From positions 32,902,614 through 32,966,613 of the forward strand of contig OX411547.1 in NCBI GenBank assembly GCA_948146395.1: 64,000 nucleotides of DNA, read 5' to 3'. The notes under the pieces were generated by a model, which saw only the letters and a list, made by a program, of their open reading frames with translations, did not search any database and was not told the origin of the DNA. The position numbers were made by a program, and so were the translations under genes. This stretch comes from Fragum whitleyi. Taxonomy: Eukaryota; Mollusca; Bivalvia; Cardiida; Cardiidae. The number at the start of each line of letters is the position of its first letter. Positions within the stretch are counted from its first letter, which is position 1. This document shows, piece after piece, positions 23,231 through 33,197 of this stretch.

Positions 23231-24236
23231 TAGCTCACCTGAGCACAACATGCTCAAGAAGAGCTTTTAGGATCACCCCGAGTCTGTTGTGCGTTGTCAA
23301 CAATCTTGAAAACTTCATCTTTTCCTGAACCACTGGGCAGATTTCAATGAAACTTTGCCAGAATGTTCCTTGAGCCACCCTCTTTGAAAATTGCTCTCAA
23401 AATTCAGATTTGCCCATCAATATCAGCACAGCAGGGCATGGCATTTTTTTCACTTTAAAATCTTTGAACAACATCTCCTGAACCACAGGGCCGATTTCAA
23501 TGAAACTTTACCAGAATATTCCTTGGATGACCGTCTTCAACAATTGTTCACAAAATTTTGATTGGCCCATAAATATGCGCGTTGAAGGGAGGGGCTTATT
23601 TTATGCCCGTAATCATTGAAGGTCATCCCCTCCTGAACGAATGGTCCGATTGCAAAAAAAATTTACCAGAATGATCTTTTGGTGACCTTCTTCAAAAAAA
23701 GTTCGCGAAGTTTTGATTTGCCCATTAAAAAAGAGTGTGAAAGGGCGGGGCTTATTTTAAGCCCTAAATCTTTGAGCGCATCTCCTCCTGAACTACTGGG
23801 CTGATTTCAATGTAACTTTACCAGAATGGTTCTTGGATGACCCTCTTCAAAAATTGTTCGTGAAATTTTGATCGGCCCATAAATATGGACTTGGCAGGGC
23901 GGGCCTTATTTTGAGCCCAAAATCTTTGAACGACATCTCCTCCTGAACCACTAGGCCAATTTCAATTAAATTTTACCAGAGTGCTCCTTGGGTGACCCTT
24001 TTTAAAAAATGTTCACAAAATTTTGAATGGTCCATAAATATGGGGCTGCCAGGGAGGGGCTCATTTTGAGTCTTCTCAGTAATGAATGGGTCGGCAGGGT
24101 CTATTTCACTTTAAAATCTTGGAACTAAATCTCTTCTTCAACAATTAGGCAAGATTAATGTGAACGAAACTTTGTCAGAAAGTTACTTTGATTAGTTCCA
24201 CTGGACCAATAAATTTCAGGTGAGTTTTGGACAAAG
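23231..24236 (+). repeat. Core-tandem-repeat element (AGCTCACCTG family), 3' truncated
   Basis: Head 'agctcacctgagcacaaca', then about five ~165-bp units with 'acatctcctcctgaaccactgggc...tttcaatgaaactttaccagaatgttccttggatgaccctcttc...gggcggggcttattt'. It breaks off at 'aatttcaggtgag' without the terminal hairpin. Confidence 0.7.
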
Positions 24237-24257
24237 GTCGTGAAACTGACATTACCC

Positions 24258-24538
24258 TAGTTTTAATTTAGTTTTAATTTAATTTAATTTAGTTAGATTC
24301 CGAAGAAAACTTAAGCTAATATAGTCGCTCTCGAACACTCAATTCTGATGTTTTCACACGCCCGAGACAGAGGCAGTGGTATGAACCCACTGATACCCAA
24401 TTTAACAGCAGGGTTTACTGGGGCTGGCTTTTAACTGTTTTGCCCATGAACACATCCGGGTTACGGTGGGGCTCGAACCAACGACCTCCAGGTGACAAGT
24501 CGAGCGCATATACTAGTCACTGGGCCACCAGGGCAGCG
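24258..24538 (-). mobile_element. SINE-C (tRNA-headed), minus strand
   Basis: Read on the minus strand it has an A box (TGGCCCAGTGACTAG), a B box (GTTGGTTCGAGCCCC), a body and an AATTAAATTAAAACTAAA-type tail at the low-coordinate end. Confidence 0.6.
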
Positions 24539-24779
24539 ACATCACCTTAGCGTCGTACGGGTTGCTTTTGTCGTCGACGTGACAAACGTTAACCTGGGTG
24601 ATAACTCTGTTGCTGTATAATATGTTGACTTGATGCATTGTGTGTTTTTAAACATCACACAAACAACCCATACCACCAAGGGGACAGCTCTAGAAGACGA
24701 TTCCATGGAAAGTTTGTCCCTTTTTTGACGAAGGTTTTTCACTATCCAGCGACCGCAGCCGAGCGTTGATACCCGCTTG

Positions 24780-25045
24780 TAGTGCTCTTGTCAAGTTCAA
24801 TTTCAGATATGGTGGTGACTGATCTCAAAGATTCATTCTTTTAAGTTTCGTGTTAAAGGTCGTATGTCAAGGTCACCTATAACGTGAGCAAGCGTGCACG
24901 TCAGTCAGTGCCGTACACTGTAAAATTACGTGGTCTGTATTTTTATGTTACTAAATTTTCATTAGAAAGAAAATAATATTTCGTTGTAGATACATTCAAA
25001 ACAAATACAATGTAGTGCTACGCTTTTGGTTGATACTATCATTAA
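24780..25045 (+). repeat. Duplicated ~200 bp segment, copy 1
   Basis: Colinear with 27950-28165: 'aagtttcgtgttaaaggtcgtatgtcaa', 'gagcaagcgtgcac', 'tacgtggtctgta', 'tatttcgttgtagatacattca'. Function unknown. Confidence 0.65.
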
Positions 25046-25403
25046 GTTGGAATGCGGAGCAATTCCAACTTAGATTTAACAAAACCGCAAAATGAACACA
25101 AGATAATTTCATTTCGGGTTTTTTGAGAACACATATCACGTGAACAGGATGTGAATACACTTCGGCCTATTTTGTATATCTCAACTAGACAAAGACATAC
25201 GGTTTATTTCATAAAAAAGTAATGATGCTGTACAATTACACATCTATCACTTCATGTATATTATTAACACGCTAATTTATTTTTAAACGATATTTATTGA
25301 AAGTTGCGTACGAATATATTAGTATCACATGTTTGCTTTACTATATTTGGAAATCATGTGATAAGTCAAGTCCAATAAGGTCAGCAATTGGCAATAGCAC
25401 AAG

Positions 25404-25485
25404 CCAATCACGTGATCTGCTTATTAGGTAGTTTCGCGATCTGCTTTCTCAGTATTGTGGCAATATTAGACCAATCACGTGACCT
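25404..25485. promoter_or_regulatory. Two CCAATCACGTGA motifs
   Basis: CCAATCACGTGATCTGCTTA at about 25404 and CCAATCACGTGACCTGCTTA at about 25471, 67 bp apart. Each combines a CCAAT box with a CACGTG E-box core. It is probably a local duplication; no transcription unit was identified beside it. Confidence 0.35.
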
Positions 25486-25930
25486 GCTTATTTGGTAAGG
25501 TCGCGACCTGTTTTTCGTAGAATTATGTTATAGCTTCTTTTAAAGGTATGGTTTCACTTTCTGAACGACCTTATTACACATTTAACTTTTGACAAGGTGT
25601 TATATTGTAAATTTCTGTCTAACTTGCGAAATATTTTTTTTCTTTAAGTGATGATAGACTTTTAAAGTAAATTAATATTTTTGCAGCATATTGTCGTTCG
25701 TTTTCCGTCATATTGCAATTATCTACATGAATGTTTCATTGTATTAACCTAATACTCATTCAATTAAACCCCTGCCACCACATCTTTAATTGAATTATTT
25801 AATTGAATTATGAATATCTTTGCCCAATTGCATTCCATCTTCATGACAATTTGCCATTTGAAACAAACCAACTAGTTCAACTTGTTTTCTTCACATTCTT
25901 ATACATCAACACGTTTAGGGGCACCATCAT

Positions 25931-26366
25931 ACAGTTAGTTACATCGTGAAATTGACATTCATCTCAATAAAAAACATTCTTAATCGTTCACTCAGCGCTC
26001 CATTCATTCATTCCAAGCACTCACTCAAACCATTCAAAAACGCTCAAAGTTATTAAAAAAAATATATAAGATCATCATGTACTTTCAAAATGAATTAAGC
26101 AAGAACCAAATCGCGTTTTCACTGACATAATTGAAATTTAAAGCGTCTGATTGGTTCTTGACGAAATAGAAAGCTATAAATTTAACTTTCATGCATAATT
26201 TATATAGGTTTTATATATCGCTAATTTTGTTCAACCTGAACAAAATAAGCGACATTGGATTCTCTCCCTTAAATTTCACTCAAAACTCGCTCGCTCACTC
26301 ATTCAACATCATGCCTAAATCATTCCAAAAGCGTTCACTTTATCAATCCCAAATGTTATTAACTGT
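25931..26366. mobile_element. Tc1/mariner-like MITE, copy 1
   Basis: TA-flanked. Ends CAGTTAGTTACATCGTGAAA and, inverted, CAGTTAATAACATTTGGGAT. A central palindrome (GCTAATTTTGTTC...GAACAAAATAAGCGA) lies near 26220-26260. CAGT ends with TA target duplication are typical of Tc1/mariner elements. Confidence 0.7.
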
Positions 26367-26918
26367 ACCCCCAGCTCAGAAGTAGAGGAACATATATTGA
26401 TTTCATCATTTCTGTCTCTCAGTCCATTGGCCTTTTGCTTTCCGCTAGATAAACGGAGAAGCAATTGACAAGCAGTAACTTTACACAAATATTGCCCATG
26501 ACCCAAAGACATGCCCTATTGTTTCGGGGTCATACATGTCATGGCCATCAGTAAAGTTTTAACAGTTAACAGTTTCCACTCTAACGGAACAACCAATCGA
26601 CCAAATCATTAAGCTTGACACAAATGTTGTCAATGACCCGAGAAAGTGCCCAATTTTTGAGCCACAAAGGTCGAAATCACAATTGAACTTCGTCTAAAAC
26701 TTGTCTTGAGATTTCAACTCATGGAGCAAAAAAAGCTTTTCATCATGGACAAATCACTTGTTGAGGCCCACTAAGCGACACTTCTAAGTAAAAATGTAAT
26801 TGATAACTCAACTGGAGCAGAAGTCATTTGAAAAATAATATAAAAACTGTTTTGAGTGTATAAGTATTCGCCTGTGCGTCCATAAGTCGGCTGTATGGTC
26901 CGTATCCTTTTCTTCCTT
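26367..26918. other. Non-coding stretch
   Basis: No gene or clear repeat recognised. Confidence 0.5.
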
Positions 26919-27433
26919 TTTAGCTCACCTGAGCACAACGTCGTCGTCCGTCGTCAACTTTCTTAATACTTCTTCTCCCAAACCGCTGGGCCAAATTAAA
27001 TGAAATTTTGCCAGATTGTTCCCCGGGTGACCCTCTTCAAAATTGTCGCTATATTCTTATTGGCCAATAATATGGGTATGGCAGGGCGGGGCTTATTTTA
27101 AGCCCAAAACCTTTGAACGACATTTCTTCCTGAACCACTGGGCAGATTTCGGAAACTTTACAAGAATGTTCCTTTGATGACCCTCATCAAATATTGTTAG
27201 CAAAATTTTCATTAGCCCATAAATATGGGCGTTGCAGGGGAGGGCTGATTTTGAGTCTCCTCTATAATGAATGGGTTGGCAGGGTCTATTATGACTGCTT
27301 ATAATTCAAATGTCTCCTCTTCAACAATTAGGCAAATTTGAATGAATCTTTGCCAGAAAGTTTCTTGGATAAGCTACACTGGACAAATCGAATTCAGGTG
27401 AGCGGTTTAGGGCTATTCTGGTCTTCTTGTTAT
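26919..27433 (+). repeat. Core-tandem-repeat element (AGCTCACCTG family)
   Basis: Head 'agctcacctgagcacaacgtc', two to three ~165 bp units, and tail 'caggtgagcggtttagggct' with 'tcttcttgtt'. Directly after it (27434-27500) comes the 3' end of the GGCCGAA family ('caggcctgtatagcgattcagg'). Confidence 0.65.
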
Positions 27434-27649
27434 CATTTTTCTTTCATCAGATTCAGGCCTGTATAGCGATTCAGGGGTTTAAGCGTCTCTCGTTGTTGAA
27501 ATACATTGATTTATATACGCCCGTCAAAAGACGAGACGTATCATGTGATCACTTGTGGTGGGCGGGAGGCGTCAGCTTCGTCAGTAGCATAAAGTCACCG
27601 TCTCTCGAACGCATTCCAACTTATCAGCACTTTCAGTACTTTGATTTTT

Positions 27650-27955
27650 TATGGGGAATGTAAGGAAAATGATTCGTTCTTCATTAAATATGTCACAGCA
27701 ATACTGGTTTTTTTTTTTTTCATCTAAGGGAATTAACCTGCTGGATAACACAAGTTATAGTATGTTTTTTCTACCTTTAATCCCCCATGCAATAAATGTA
27801 TTTCACTTTGACTGATCACGTATGTAGAAAGCCATTCAAAACATGTAAATAAAACAACTACAAGAAAATAAACCAAATTCAGTGTTTCCGAAAGCATTAA
27901 TAATCTTTATGGTTTTAATACACTCATAGTACCTTACTATTATAAGAAAGATCCT
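27650..27955 (+). repeat. ~300 bp direct repeat, copy 1
   Basis: Colinear with 28258-28555: 'atggggaatgtaaggaaaatg', 'atgtcacagcaatac', 'taacctgctgg', 'gactgatcacgtatgt', 'aaattcagtgttt', 'ttatggttttaatacac'. The offset is ~605 bp, so this is a tandem segmental duplication lying just upstream of the small-RNA cluster. Confidence 0.7.
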
Positions 27956-28165
27956 TGAAGTTTCGTGTCAGAGGTCGTATGTCAACGTCAAGGTTACTTA
28001 TCAAGTCGAGCAAGTGTGCACTTAAGTCATTGCCGTGCACCGTAAAAGTTACGTGGTCAGTAATTTTATGTTATTTTTATGTTATTAAATTTTCTTTAAA
28101 AAAAGAATATTTCGTTGTAGATACATTCATAACAAAGTACAATATAGTGCTATTCTTTGGGTTGT
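27950..28165 (+). repeat. Duplicated ~200 bp segment, copy 2
   Basis: Matches 24780-25045; 'tatttcgttgtagatacattca' is shared exactly. Confidence 0.65.
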
Positions 28166-28189
28166 TTGTATCTTTTCTTATTGTCGATG

Positions 28190-28250
28190 TTCTGCTAAAA
28201 CCTCGTAACTGCAGCTTGTTTAAAGCTGTAGTTACGAGGTTTTAGTAGAA
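28190..28250. repeat. Palindromic hairpin Hp-40, copy 1
   Basis: About 28 bp arms with two mismatches: TTCTGCTAAAACCTCGTAAC with inner GCAGCTT, mirrored by GTTACGAGGTTTTAGTAGAA. Relatives lie at 28890, 31091, 37137 and 59195, with a decayed one at 13268. Confidence 0.75.
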
Positions 28251-28257
28251 AATCGTC

Positions 28258-28555
28258 GTTATGGGGAATGTTAGGCAAAGGGCTCATTTTCATTAAAAAT
28301 GTCACAGCAACACTTTTTTTATCTAAGGGAAATAACCTGCTGGTAAAGGCTTACAAAGTTATAGTATGTATTATCTACCTTCGACCCACACACCCAATAA
28401 ATGTATTTCTCTTTGACTGATGACGTATGTGGAAAGCCGTTCAAAACATACAAATAAAACAAGAACAAGAAAATAAACGAAATTCAGTGTTTGCGAAAGT
28501 ATTAAAAATGCTTATGGTTTTAATACACGCATGATATCATATTCTTTAAAGAAAG
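28258..28555 (+). repeat. ~300 bp direct repeat, copy 2
   Basis: See 27650-27955. It ends about 30 bp before the upstream element of the first small-RNA gene. Confidence 0.7.
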
Positions 28556-28586
28556 ATTACAACTACAACTTGCATCAGAAAAACGT

Positions 28587-28640
28587 CACGTGGCTGAAGT
28601 CGTATTGCACAACCATTTGTCTACTGTATAAGTATAAATA
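28587..28640 (+). promoter_or_regulatory. Pol III-type upstream promoter of small RNA 1
   Basis: CACGTGGCTGAAG, then TATTGCACAAC (28603-28613, ending ~45 bp before the RNA start), then TATAAATA (28633-28640). The 11 bases TATTGCACAAC and their distance are the same at the other two copies. A proximal element near -65 to -45 plus a TATA box near -30 is the known layout of gene-external Pol III promoters (U6, Y RNA, tRNA-Sec). Confidence 0.65.
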
Positions 28641-28658
28641 TTTCTCCTATCAAAAATA

Positions 28659-28774
28659 GGTGAGCCATGGTGTAGTGGACCTTCTTTCAACTGAGACTAA
28701 AGCAGCTGGTCTTTCGTCGGGGAGACTTCGGTCACCCGTCGAAGGCCGCTACACTAACTTGACACTCACCTTTT
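28659..28774 (+). ncRNA. Y RNA-like Pol III small RNA, copy 1
   Basis: RNA of about 112 nt followed by eight T (28771-28778). The terminal stem GGTGAG/CTCACC is perfect. After a CCA / ACTTGACA internal loop, an 11-bp second stem TGGTGTAGTGG/CCGCTACACTA forms. These features resemble Y RNAs: a closing stem, an asymmetric internal loop, a conserved GUAGUGG strand and a UUGAC on the 3' side, with a T-run end. Y RNAs bind Ro60 and act in RNA quality control and DNA replication. Compared with copies 2 and 3 the stems change while keeping pairing, which argues for a functional RNA. Alternatives are a vault-RNA-like or novel RNA, or a young SINE; the shared upstream promoter speaks against a SINE. 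Confidence 0.62.
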
Positions 28775-28889
28775 TTTTCTATTAATTACATCAATGTAAG
28801 CGAAAATATTTCTTTTTGATCCGATTTTCTGAAAAAAAAAATCAATATAAATTACAATTTAATCAAACAGCTAAATTTCGTGTATTGTC

Positions 28890-28936
28890 TACTAAAATTT
28901 CGTAAATACAGCTTATAAAGCTGTATTTACGTCATT
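28890..28936. repeat. Palindromic hairpin Hp-40, copy 2
   Basis: CGTAAATACAGCTTATAAAG is followed by its complement CTGTATTTACG, flanked by 'actaaaatt/cattttgt'. Confidence 0.7.
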
Positions 28937-28939
28937 TTG

Positions 28940-29855
28940 TTCAACCGTAAGCGTGATAATTTTCATAATCCGGAAATGTTATCAGGGCTAGTGTTAGTGT
29001 TTGAATTGACACCTTAACCATTAGAATGATCGGGTCAAAACCGATTTTAAAGGAGTCAAAATATCAAAAGAACAAATCATGGGTATGATTTTGCAGCTTA
29101 GAGAGTCAATTCACCTTTTTTGTATAGATATGAAGAGAAATATTAATTTATGAAACTAAAGATAGGATATAAGATTATTCATTGAAAAATTGAAGGATAA
29201 CACTATGTTTTGACCCTTAGACATTTCTGGTGGGTTCAAAACCCTGGTGTAAGGGTCAAATTGGGCTATATGTAAAAAGTAAGCAGTTTCTCCTTTTTAC
29301 TTCAGCATTCTATAGTATTTAAAGCCTTTATTTTTAAGATTTGAGTCCATAGGCACATTAGATTCTGACTTTCCTAGAGATTCGTCGTAAATATGGAAAG
29401 GTAATTCAAAATTATATAAAAAAATTTGCATTTTGCCATATTGCACCTATACTGTCCTAAAATTGGTCACGGTAGAAACTAGGGTCCTGAACTGTTGCAT
29501 TGGTCTTTCTTCAATTTCCTTTCTTCCGTAAGTATTTATGAAGAGCGAACCCCCGTGGACCTCTGCTGAACACAATTTCTTTTTAAAATAACCATGTATC
29601 AATTAAGCGGGGACTCTAGGCTGTCATTTTTTGCACTTTTTGAGATTGGTTCCCCTGTCTATTTTTTGGTTCAGTTAAAAAAAACACTTTCTTTGATAAG
29701 TCAATTGGAAAATAAAAATGTACAAAATTGAAAGAAATCAAATATAGTTTGCTTAAAAGTGTAGCAAAAATGGAACAATGTTGACCTTTGGTGTTCTTTT
29801 ACAAAAGTGGAAACTTGGTTTCATTTTAATTGAACCGCCACATGAATCAATGTAC
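28940..29855. other. Non-coding stretch between small RNA genes 1 and 2
   Basis: No gene or repeat recognised. Confidence 0.5.
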
Positions 29856-29907
29856 CACGTGGTCTACCTTATGATTATTGCACAACAAAACAATTTCTCT
29901 ATAAATA
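29856..29907 (+). promoter_or_regulatory. Pol III-type upstream promoter of small RNA 2
   Basis: CACGTGG at 29856, TATTGCACAAC at 29876-29886 (ending 45 bp before the RNA start at 29931), TATAAATA at 29900-29907 (starting at -31). Confidence 0.65.
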
Positions 29908-29930
29908 TACAAATCAACACTATCGCTATC

Positions 29931-30058
29931 GGGTGAGCCATAGTGTAGTGGATTTATCTGATCTTCTTTCATCTGAGACTAAAGCAGCTGATCTGCCGTC
30001 GGGGAGGCTTAGGTCGAGCCGTCGGTGGCCATTGTACTAACTCGACACTCATCCTTTT
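29931..30058 (+). ncRNA. Y RNA-like Pol III small RNA, copy 2
   Basis: RNA of 124 nt (29931-30054) plus T-run 30055-30060. The closing stem is GGGTGAG (29931-29937) with CTCATCC (30048-30054), 7 bp with one G-U pair. The second stem is TAGTGTAGTGG (29941-29951) with CCATTGTACTA (30029-30039), 11 bp. The loop after the second stem begins ATTTATCTGA, comparable to the UUAUC that follows GUAGUGG in vertebrate Y RNAs. A box-A-like TGTAGTGG and a weak B-box-like GGTCGAGCC are also present. Nearly identical to copy 3. Confidence 0.65.
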
Positions 30059-30279
30059 TTAAAATCTTTTTTTATTCTTTTTCGTTTCATCAATTGTGGA
30101 CAGTCCAATGACAAGATAACAAGTTAAGAATTACAATGTATTATAAAAAAGAAGTTGGTAAGTTTTCCTTCAATTATTTTTTCTTTCGTTAAGGATGCAG
30201 CATATTTGTAAACGTTTTATAATTACACCCCTTTTTGACGGGATAGAACAAGTGCATTTTGTGAGAAATAATTTCTCGA

Positions 30280-30740
30280 ACGTTTCGAGAACATTTTCAT
30301 ATTGAACACAGGGCTTCATTCCACTAGGGAACCTTCGGCGATTCTATGAAATTTACCTCGGGAATAATGAAGGCGCAGACATGAAAGAGAGGCATATCTC
30401 ACGTGGGTTTATAAAACGTCACAAACATTACTAGGGATGACGTTGCTAAAAACAAAATCAACGAAAGGATAAAATTGGGCATATTATGTTTTGATAACAA
30501 AGCGGAAGTATTTTATTGTGTTTCGTCATTAAATCATAATATCCCAAAAATATCTCCACAGACGACCGGAAAGAATTAACAAGGTGTGTTTTTCTTGAAA
30601 CGTATTAAAAAAACCGAAGTACCTCCAGAAGCTAAATTACCTAAAAAATGACGCAACATTACTACACTTACGTCCGAGATACTTTCCAGTTTACGGAAAA
30701 GTCCGAGCGATGTTCCGAATGGGCCTAATTCGGAACACCA
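30280..30740 (+). repeat. Large inverted repeat, left arm
   Basis: Matches 32050-32640 in inverse order. Shared landmarks are 'cggaaaagtccgagcgatgttccgaa', 'gaagtacctc', the palindrome around 'gggcatattat', 'gatgacgttgc' and 'ccttcggcgat'. It also contains the 3' edge of a Pal-125 element ('gaacacagggct', 30304). Confidence 0.6.
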
Positions 30741-31090
30741 CTCGGCCAATCTCAAACAACCTCGGCACTTTCCTTCGCAAGTGAGCGTTTCCTTCTCTAT
30801 TTACTATGCGCACATTTTTAAGTGTTTGAAAACGTTTTTGAATCCTGAGTGCAGAAAAGGTCGATTTCGACAAAAAAAAAATGAAGATAAATTTCTATTT
30901 GTAACTATTGATTTATTTGTAGTCATTTTTAGTTATAATCCATAGTTTTCCTCTGGCAGGTCGGGACCTAAGTAATGGGTCGTTGCATTTAGGGTTAAGG
31001 TAAATCGGCTTTTATTCATTGTTACTCACCTTTTACTTTAAAAATAGAGAACAAATAAACTCAAGACATTAAATCGTAAGTTGTTAACCA

Positions 31091-31135
31091 AACTCTCGTA
31101 ACATCAGCTTGGATAAGCTGAACTTACGAAGATTT
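31091..31135. repeat. Palindromic hairpin Hp-40, copy 3
   Basis: 'aactctcgtaacatcagctt' mirrored by 'aagctgaacttacgaagat' with a few mismatches. Confidence 0.6.
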
Positions 31136-31480
31136 GATAAACCAATAATGAAATATGTTCTCTTTCGATAAGCACGTTAATACTTTTGGTTTTAGGAATC
31201 GGTTATCAACTTGCGTCAGCGGTAATTGTAGACCTTTTGCGAGAATCCATATTATTGAAAAGTTGACTCGCAAAATTACGGCATGGCTAAGCCGCGCCTT
31301 GCCAGTTCAATATTATCGCAGAATACCGAAAGAGCAACCAATGTCCGCTGAGCATTCCTACGTGTAAAGTCTACACATCTTGAACGAAGGGAGATTCAAT
31401 GTCGAAAAATGAGTCCATTTTCACCATTCATTTATTGCAGCCTTTTACCGAAAGAAATTTCTTAAAAGAAAAATAATAAT

Positions 31481-31609
31481 AAAAAAGGTGAGTGTCGAGT
31501 TAGTGCAATGGCTACCGACGGCTCGTCCGAAGCCTCCCCGTCAGCAGATCAGCTGCTTTAGTCTCAGATGAAAGAAGATCAGATAAATCCACTACACTAT
31601 GGCTCACCC
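31481..31609 (-). ncRNA. Y RNA-like Pol III small RNA, copy 3
   Basis: Minus strand, RNA start at 31609 and end at 31487 (123 nt), then a T-run (31486-31481). The first ~60 bases are identical to copy 2. The second stem is TAGTGTAGTGG with CCATTGCACTA, so a U in copy 2 is a C here and pairing is kept. The closing stem GGTGAG/CTCACC is perfect where copy 2 has a G-U pair. It faces copies 1 and 2 in opposite orientation. Confidence 0.65.
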
Positions 31610-31633
31610 GATATCGATAGTATTAATTTGTAT

Positions 31634-31684
31634 TCTTAAATAGGAGTTGAATTGTTGTGCAATATTCTTCAAAGTGATCACGAG
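31634..31684 (-). promoter_or_regulatory. Pol III-type upstream promoter of small RNA 3
   Basis: On the minus strand: CTCGTGATCAC, TATTGCACAAC (31664-31654, ending 45 bp before the RNA start), then an AT-rich TATTTAAG box near -30. Same spacing as copies 1 and 2. Confidence 0.6.
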
Positions 31685-31759
31685 GTGTATTGATTCATAC
31701 GGCGGGCAAATTTAAATGACAAAATATTAACCACCTCTAAACAGCGATAATAACGCTTT

Positions 31760-31850
31760 CAGGTTAGCTTAAATGAGCACAACGCGCTTAGAGTGAGATG
31801 CTGTGATCGCCAGGTGTCCATCTGTCTGTCTGTAATGTAGTGAATTTAAA
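31760..31850 (+). repeat. Truncated head of an AGCTCACCTG-type element
   Basis: 'ggttagcttaaatgagcacaacgcgctt...gtgatcgccaggtgtccatctgtctgtctg' is a decayed head without any array. Confidence 0.5.
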
Positions 31851-31879
31851 TCACTACCAGGCGTTTACATGGTAGACTG

Positions 31880-32012
31880 CCTTGTGTTCAGGATGTAAAA
31901 GCGTTTCGCTAGCGCTTTGAGATGATACCCCGCTTTGCACGTGCACAAACGTGCAAAGCGAGGTATCATTTCGAAAGCGCTTCGCTAACGTTTTCATCCT
32001 GAACACAGGGCT
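31880..32012. mobile_element. Palindromic element Pal-125, copy 1
   Basis: Begins 'ccttgtgttcaggatgtaaaagcg', centre CCCCGCTTTGCACGTGCAC and inverted GTGCAAAGCGAGG, ends 'catcctgaacacagggct'. Other copies at 42857, 51655 and 62970. Confidence 0.7.
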
Positions 32013-32049
32013 GGTCTAATTTTACTGAAATTACAGACGATAATATTTA

Positions 32050-32640
32050 GCTTTTTTTTCGGAACATCGCTCGGACTTTTCCGTAAACATGAAAGTACCT
32101 CGGACGAAAGTGTCGTAATTTTTGGGTCAATCTTATAGGCAATTCGGCTTCTGGTGGTACATCTTTTATCTTATACACCTGAAGAAAATTAAAATTTTGT
32201 TTAATGCTTTCCGATCGCCTGTAGAACTCTTTTGGGCATATTATAATTTGATGAAAAAACGCAGTAAACCACTGCGTTTTGAAATCAAATTATAATATGC
32301 CCTCTTTTATTATTTCGTCGATTTTTATTCGTGCAACGTCATCCTTAGCGAGATCGTCGATGTTTGAGACGTCATATAAACCTACTTAATGGCTGAGCCC
32401 GTATTATTCAAATTAAGATTCTCCAAAAAAAGGTTATTAAGAATTTTAAGATTTAGCGCCTTTTTAACTGACGTCATCGAGTTCCCCCGTTGTTTTCCCG
32501 TAATTATCAAAATAGCCAGTCTATGTACATTCGAGGTTGATCTTTAGATTGGCCTAGTGGTGTTCCGAATAAATATTCACGAGGTCTATTCCGTAGGATC
32601 GCCGAGGGTTTCCGATTGTATTTAGTTTGTGGATTTTTTT
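32050..32640 (-). repeat. Large inverted repeat, right arm
   Basis: Inverse of 30280-30740, with insertions. Includes a palindrome at 32233-32302 (TGGGCATATTATAATTTGAT mirrored by ATCAAATTATAATATGCCC). Confidence 0.6.
32233..32302. repeat. Palindrome inside the inverted repeat
   Basis: Arms GGGCATATTATAATTTGAT and ATCAAATTATAATATGCCC around AAAACGCAGT/ACTGCGTTTT. Confidence 0.75.
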
Positions 32641-32949
32641 TGACAAACTTTATATTTTCGGGAGAAAGCACTGTTAACATTTAAGAAATGGCTCGTAAAT
32701 CGCTCCTCGCGCGTTTGAAATTAAAAATACACACTTTAAACACAAAGGAACGTTGACAAATTTTAACCTTAGAAAAATAAACTGAAACATTTTAAATCCT
32801 ACCTTCATTTAATGAATGTATGTAACACGAAATCCGCAATCTTACAGAAAACACATTTTGTCACAGACGAGTATCAAAGAAATTATATGACATGTACCAA
32901 TTATTATTTGCACAAATAATAATAATAAAAATGATAACAATAATAAACA

Positions 32950-33163
32950 AGAGGGCCTTTGGCCCTGGTCCGCTCACCTGAGTCAAAGCACCTAAGGGTA
33001 ACTTGCATTACTTTTGATTAAAATGATAAAATTATTGAACTGTAACAAATTTATGTGTAAAGGAAAATAATCTTATGGTCAGACCAGTAAGATTCCAGCG
33101 ATGCATCTTGAGAATCGGCATTTCTTTTGAAATCAAATTCTTTATCCTTTGTTATTCAAAACA

Positions 33164-33197
<34 letters not shown>

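Noticed and set aside
31019..31040. A fourth small RNA copy hinted at by TACTCACCTTTTA
   Set aside because: Only the last ten bases match. There is no GUAGUGG strand, no second stem and no upstream motif.
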